From: JACQXM01 sp964569425
Lineage (GTDB): Bacteria > Planctomycetota > Phycisphaerae > UBA1845
Length of the DNA stretch: 17,683 bases
Direction: 5' to 3'
Assembly (NCBI GenBank): GCA_964569425.1
Contig: CAZMVD010000084.1
Coordinates: 1-17,683, forward strand
In this document: piece after piece, positions 15,999-17,683 of the stretch
How the letters are laid out: each line of letters opens with the position of its first letter
Numbering within the stretch: the first letter of the stretch is position 1
Program-made: the position numbers and the translations under genes
Notes under the pieces: model-generated
The model's database searches: none
Seen by the model: the letters and a program-made list of their open reading frames with translations, nothing else
Told to the model about the DNA's origin: nothing

Positions 15999-16021
15999 AT
16001 TCCGGGTAGACTACCCGGAAT
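15999..16021. promoter_or_regulatory. Perfect 23-bp inverted repeat upstream of the integrase
   Basis: Arms of 11 bp, ATTCCGGGTAG and CTACCCGGAAT, surround a single central A. The site ends 20 bp before the integrase ATG and 8 bp before its GGAGG. It could be an operator for a dimeric regulator, a recombinase arm site, or a hairpin that reduces translation. I cannot tell which from the sequence. Confidence 0.55.
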
Positions 16022-16041
16022 CGAGAATCGGAGGTCGCATC

Positions 16042-17223
16042 ATGGCGCGAAAACCGCAGGCTGTCCCCTCGATGCTGCTCCACAAGGCGAGCGGCCAAGC
16101 TTACATCAACATCAACGGAAACCGGCTCTACCTCGGCCGTCATGGTACGCGTGAGGCGACACAGCGTTACGCCGCGACGCTGGCGGAACTGGCGGCGAAC
16201 GGAGGCAAGCTCCCGGTACCCCAGGACGAAATCACTGTGGCGGAGTTGGCGGAAGCATACATGGAGTACGCCGACAGCAACTACAAGCGAGCCGACGGAA
16301 CGACCACGCCCACCGCGGGTATTTGTCGCCTTGTCATCCGCCACGTGACAGCCCTTTACGCTGACGCCCGCGCGGTGGACTTCGGACCGACGGCATTGCG
16401 CGCAGTCCGGCAACGAATGATCGACAAGGGCTGGGCACGGACGAACATCAATAAGTCTGTCAGTTTGATTCGGTCAGTTTGGAAATGGGCGGCTGGCCAT
16501 GAGATGATCCCCGTCACCACCTATCAGACGCTGGCCACGGTGGAACCGCTGAAGCGCGGACGCTGTGCCGCTCGGGAAACCGACCCCGTTCGCCCCGTCC
16601 CCGAAGCGTTCATCGACGCAGTCAAACCACACGTATCCCGCCAAGTCTGGGCGCTGATTCAGCTTCAGCTATTGACCGCGGCTCGTGCCGGCGAACTGGT
16701 AACCATGCGCGCAACCGACATCGACACCAGCGGGAAAATCTGGTTCTTTCGTCCAGCACACCATAAGACCGCACACCATGGACACGAACGGGTCATTTAC
16801 TTGGGACCGCAGGCGCAGACGGTCGTGCGGCCCTACCTGGCGGATCGGCCCATCGACAGGCCGTTGTTTTCGCCGGCCGAAGCGGTGGCGGAGCTGCGAG
16901 AACGTCGTCATGCCAAGCGGAAAACCCCGTTGAGTTGCGGGAACAAGCCCGGCTCCCACGTGGCGGATGCGCCGACCTGGCAAGCTGGCGATGCCTACAC
17001 CACGGACACCTATCGGCGGGCAATCGACAACGGCTGCCGCGCCGCAGACGTGCCGCCGTGGTCTCCCCACCGGCTCCGCCACAATGCCGCGACGAACCTG
17101 CGACGACAATTTGGCATAGAGGCGGCGCGGCTAATCCTCGGCCATCGGTCCCCGGCGATGACGGCGCTTTACGCCGAAGTGGACGAGTCGAAGGCCATCG
17201 AAATCGCCGCAAAGGCGGGGTAG
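16042..17223 (+). CDS. Tyrosine recombinase (integrase)
   Basis: A 393-residue site-specific recombinase with all catalytic residues in place: Arg215 (TAARAGEL), Lys242 (HHKTAHHG), His343 and Arg346 (SPHRLRH), His368 (ILGHRS) and the nucleophile Tyr377 (ALYAEVD). The first 55 residues (HKASGQAYININGNRLYLGRHGT and onward) resemble the N-terminus of integrases common in planctomycetes, followed by a SAM-like core-binding domain at about 65-170. The ATG at 16042 is supported by GGAGG 8 nt upstream; the frame runs back to 15796 through the tRNA, but that part is not coding. Its place just downstream of tRNA-Ala fits a genomic island integrase. The stop TAG is followed in frame by a C-terminal piece of another recombinase. 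Confidence 0.93.
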   Translation: MARKPQAVPSMLLHKASGQAYININGNRLYLGRHGTREATQRYAATLAELAANGGKLPVPQDEITVAELAEAYMEYADSNYKRADGTTTPTAGICRLVIRHVTALYADARAVDFGPTALRAVRQRMIDKGWARTNINKSVSLIRSVWKWAAGHEMIPVTTYQTLATVEPLKRGRCAARETDPVRPVPEAFIDAVKPHVSRQVWALIQLQLLTAARAGELVTMRATDIDTSGKIWFFRPAHHKTAHHGHERVIYLGPQAQTVVRPYLADRPIDRPLFSPAEAVAELRERRHAKRKTPLSCGNKPGSHVADAPTWQAGDAYTTDTYRRAIDNGCRAADVPPWSPHRLRHNAATNLRRQFGIEAARLILGHRSPAMTALYAEVDESKAIEIAAKAG

Positions 17224-17427
17224 GGGGTAGGAAAGTGGTCTGTGGGGCGGCAATGGCACCGATTGTCGCCGAACCAGCTTCGACACTCGTTCGCCACCAA
17301 GGTGCGGCGGGAGCACGGCCTGGAAGCGGCGCAAGTGCTGTTGGGGCACGCGATGGCGGACGTGACCCAGGTGTACGCCGAGCGGGACACGGAAAAAGCG
17401 GCGGCGGTGGCGCTGAAGATTGGGTGA
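17224..17427 (+). pseudogene. C-terminal remnant of a second tyrosine recombinase
   Basis: Directly after the integrase TAG the same frame stays open to TGA at 17425-17427. From about 17254 it encodes a recombinase C-terminus: LSPNQLRHSFATKV, LEAAQVLLGH and VTQVYAERD. These align with WSPHRLRH...LGH...LYAEVD of the intact protein (residues 340-393) but differ at many positions, so this is not a recent duplication. The Arg, His and Tyr positions remain, although the first His is Asn here (SPNQLRH). The N-terminal and core parts are absent, so the piece cannot be an active recombinase alone. A GTG at 17242 could start a 61-residue peptide, but no good ribosome-binding site precedes it. Confidence 0.85.
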
Positions 17428-17504
17428 GTTGTCATTCTTCGATCTGGATTCTACCGGTCCATGAGTAGTCGCCTTACTCTCGATCGGTCTAGCGCATGTC
17501 CGCT

Positions 17505-17682
17505 CCTTCAATGGGGCCGCGACTTTGAGGTCGCGGAAATGGCACGTCCGGGCATTCGAAGCAATACCACGACCCGCTTCAATGGGGCCGCGACTTTGAG
17601 GTCGCGGAAATAACAGCCGGATCGTCAGGAAGGTCAACACGCATCTGCTTCAATGGGGCCGCGACTTTGAGGTCGCGGAAAT
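17505..17682 (-). CRISPR. CRISPR array, leader-distal end (3 repeats, 2 spacers visible)
   Basis: Three 36-nt repeats lie at 17505-17540, 17576-17611 and 17647-17682, separated by two unrelated 35-nt spacers (17541-17575 and 17612-17646). The repeats are identical except that the first has C instead of G at its first base. Each contains a 7-bp stem, CCGCGAC...GTCGCGG, around TTTGAG. Read on the minus strand the repeat ends in ATTGAAGC, the usual form of an 8-nt crRNA 5' handle, which suggests minus-strand transcription with the leader beyond the right edge. The changed base in the leftmost repeat fits a terminal repeat. No cas gene is in the window, so the type is not determined. The array continues past the end. 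Confidence 0.93.
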
Positions 17683-17683
17683 T

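Noticed and set aside
15796..16041. Longer N-terminus for the integrase
   Set aside because: It would translate through the tRNA-Ala gene; the GGAGG site and the family N-terminus support the ATG at 16042.

Overview
The window looks like a chromosomal segment of a high-GC member of the Planctomycetota. Lineage is inferred from three things: a short membrane protein with a CPGCGYNL...CPEC zinc ribbon, a tyrosine recombinase of the kind that is abundant in planctomycetes, and long gaps filled with degenerate short tandem repeats. No rRNA or other species marker is present, so this is not certain.

Left part (1-5.7 kb, all minus strand): an SDR-like protein, two tandem paralogous lipoproteins, an ALDH8A1-like 2-aminomuconate semialdehyde dehydrogenase and a RidA-family 2-aminomuconate-deaminase-like protein. 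The dehydrogenase, the deaminase and the SDR look like the lower part of an oxidative kynurenine (tryptophan) degradation pathway. The earlier genes (kynurenine monooxygenase, kynureninase, hydroxyanthranilate dioxygenase, ACMS decarboxylase) are not in the window. Two gaps of more than 500 bp break up the cluster. One holds a nested palindromic element (828-1011) and short tandem repeats. The other is almost entirely simple-sequence 'words', including a 33-bp exact duplication.

Middle part (5.8-11.0 kb): a single-PDZ HtrA/Deg-type serine protease on the minus strand, divergent from a MutS2 protein that lacks the usual C-terminal Smr domain, then an OFA-type MFS transporter.

Right-middle part (11.3-15.6 kb, minus strand): a likely operon in the order YhaM-like OB-fold/HD nuclease, gcvPA, a small membrane-anchored zinc-ribbon protein, gcvPB. 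gcvPA and gcvPB together make the two-subunit glycine decarboxylase (P-protein) of the glycine cleavage system. The T and H proteins are not here.

Right end (15.85-17.68 kb): a tRNA-Ala(TGC) gene is followed by an intact tyrosine recombinase. A perfect 23-bp inverted repeat lies just upstream of the recombinase. Directly after its stop codon, in the same frame, is a C-terminal remnant of a second, diverged recombinase. About 80 bp further on is the start of a CRISPR array (36-nt repeats, 35-nt spacers) that runs off the window. This looks like the edge of an integrated element at a tRNA gene. The array's repeat ends suggest it is transcribed on the minus strand and that we see its leader-distal end. 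No cas gene is in the window.
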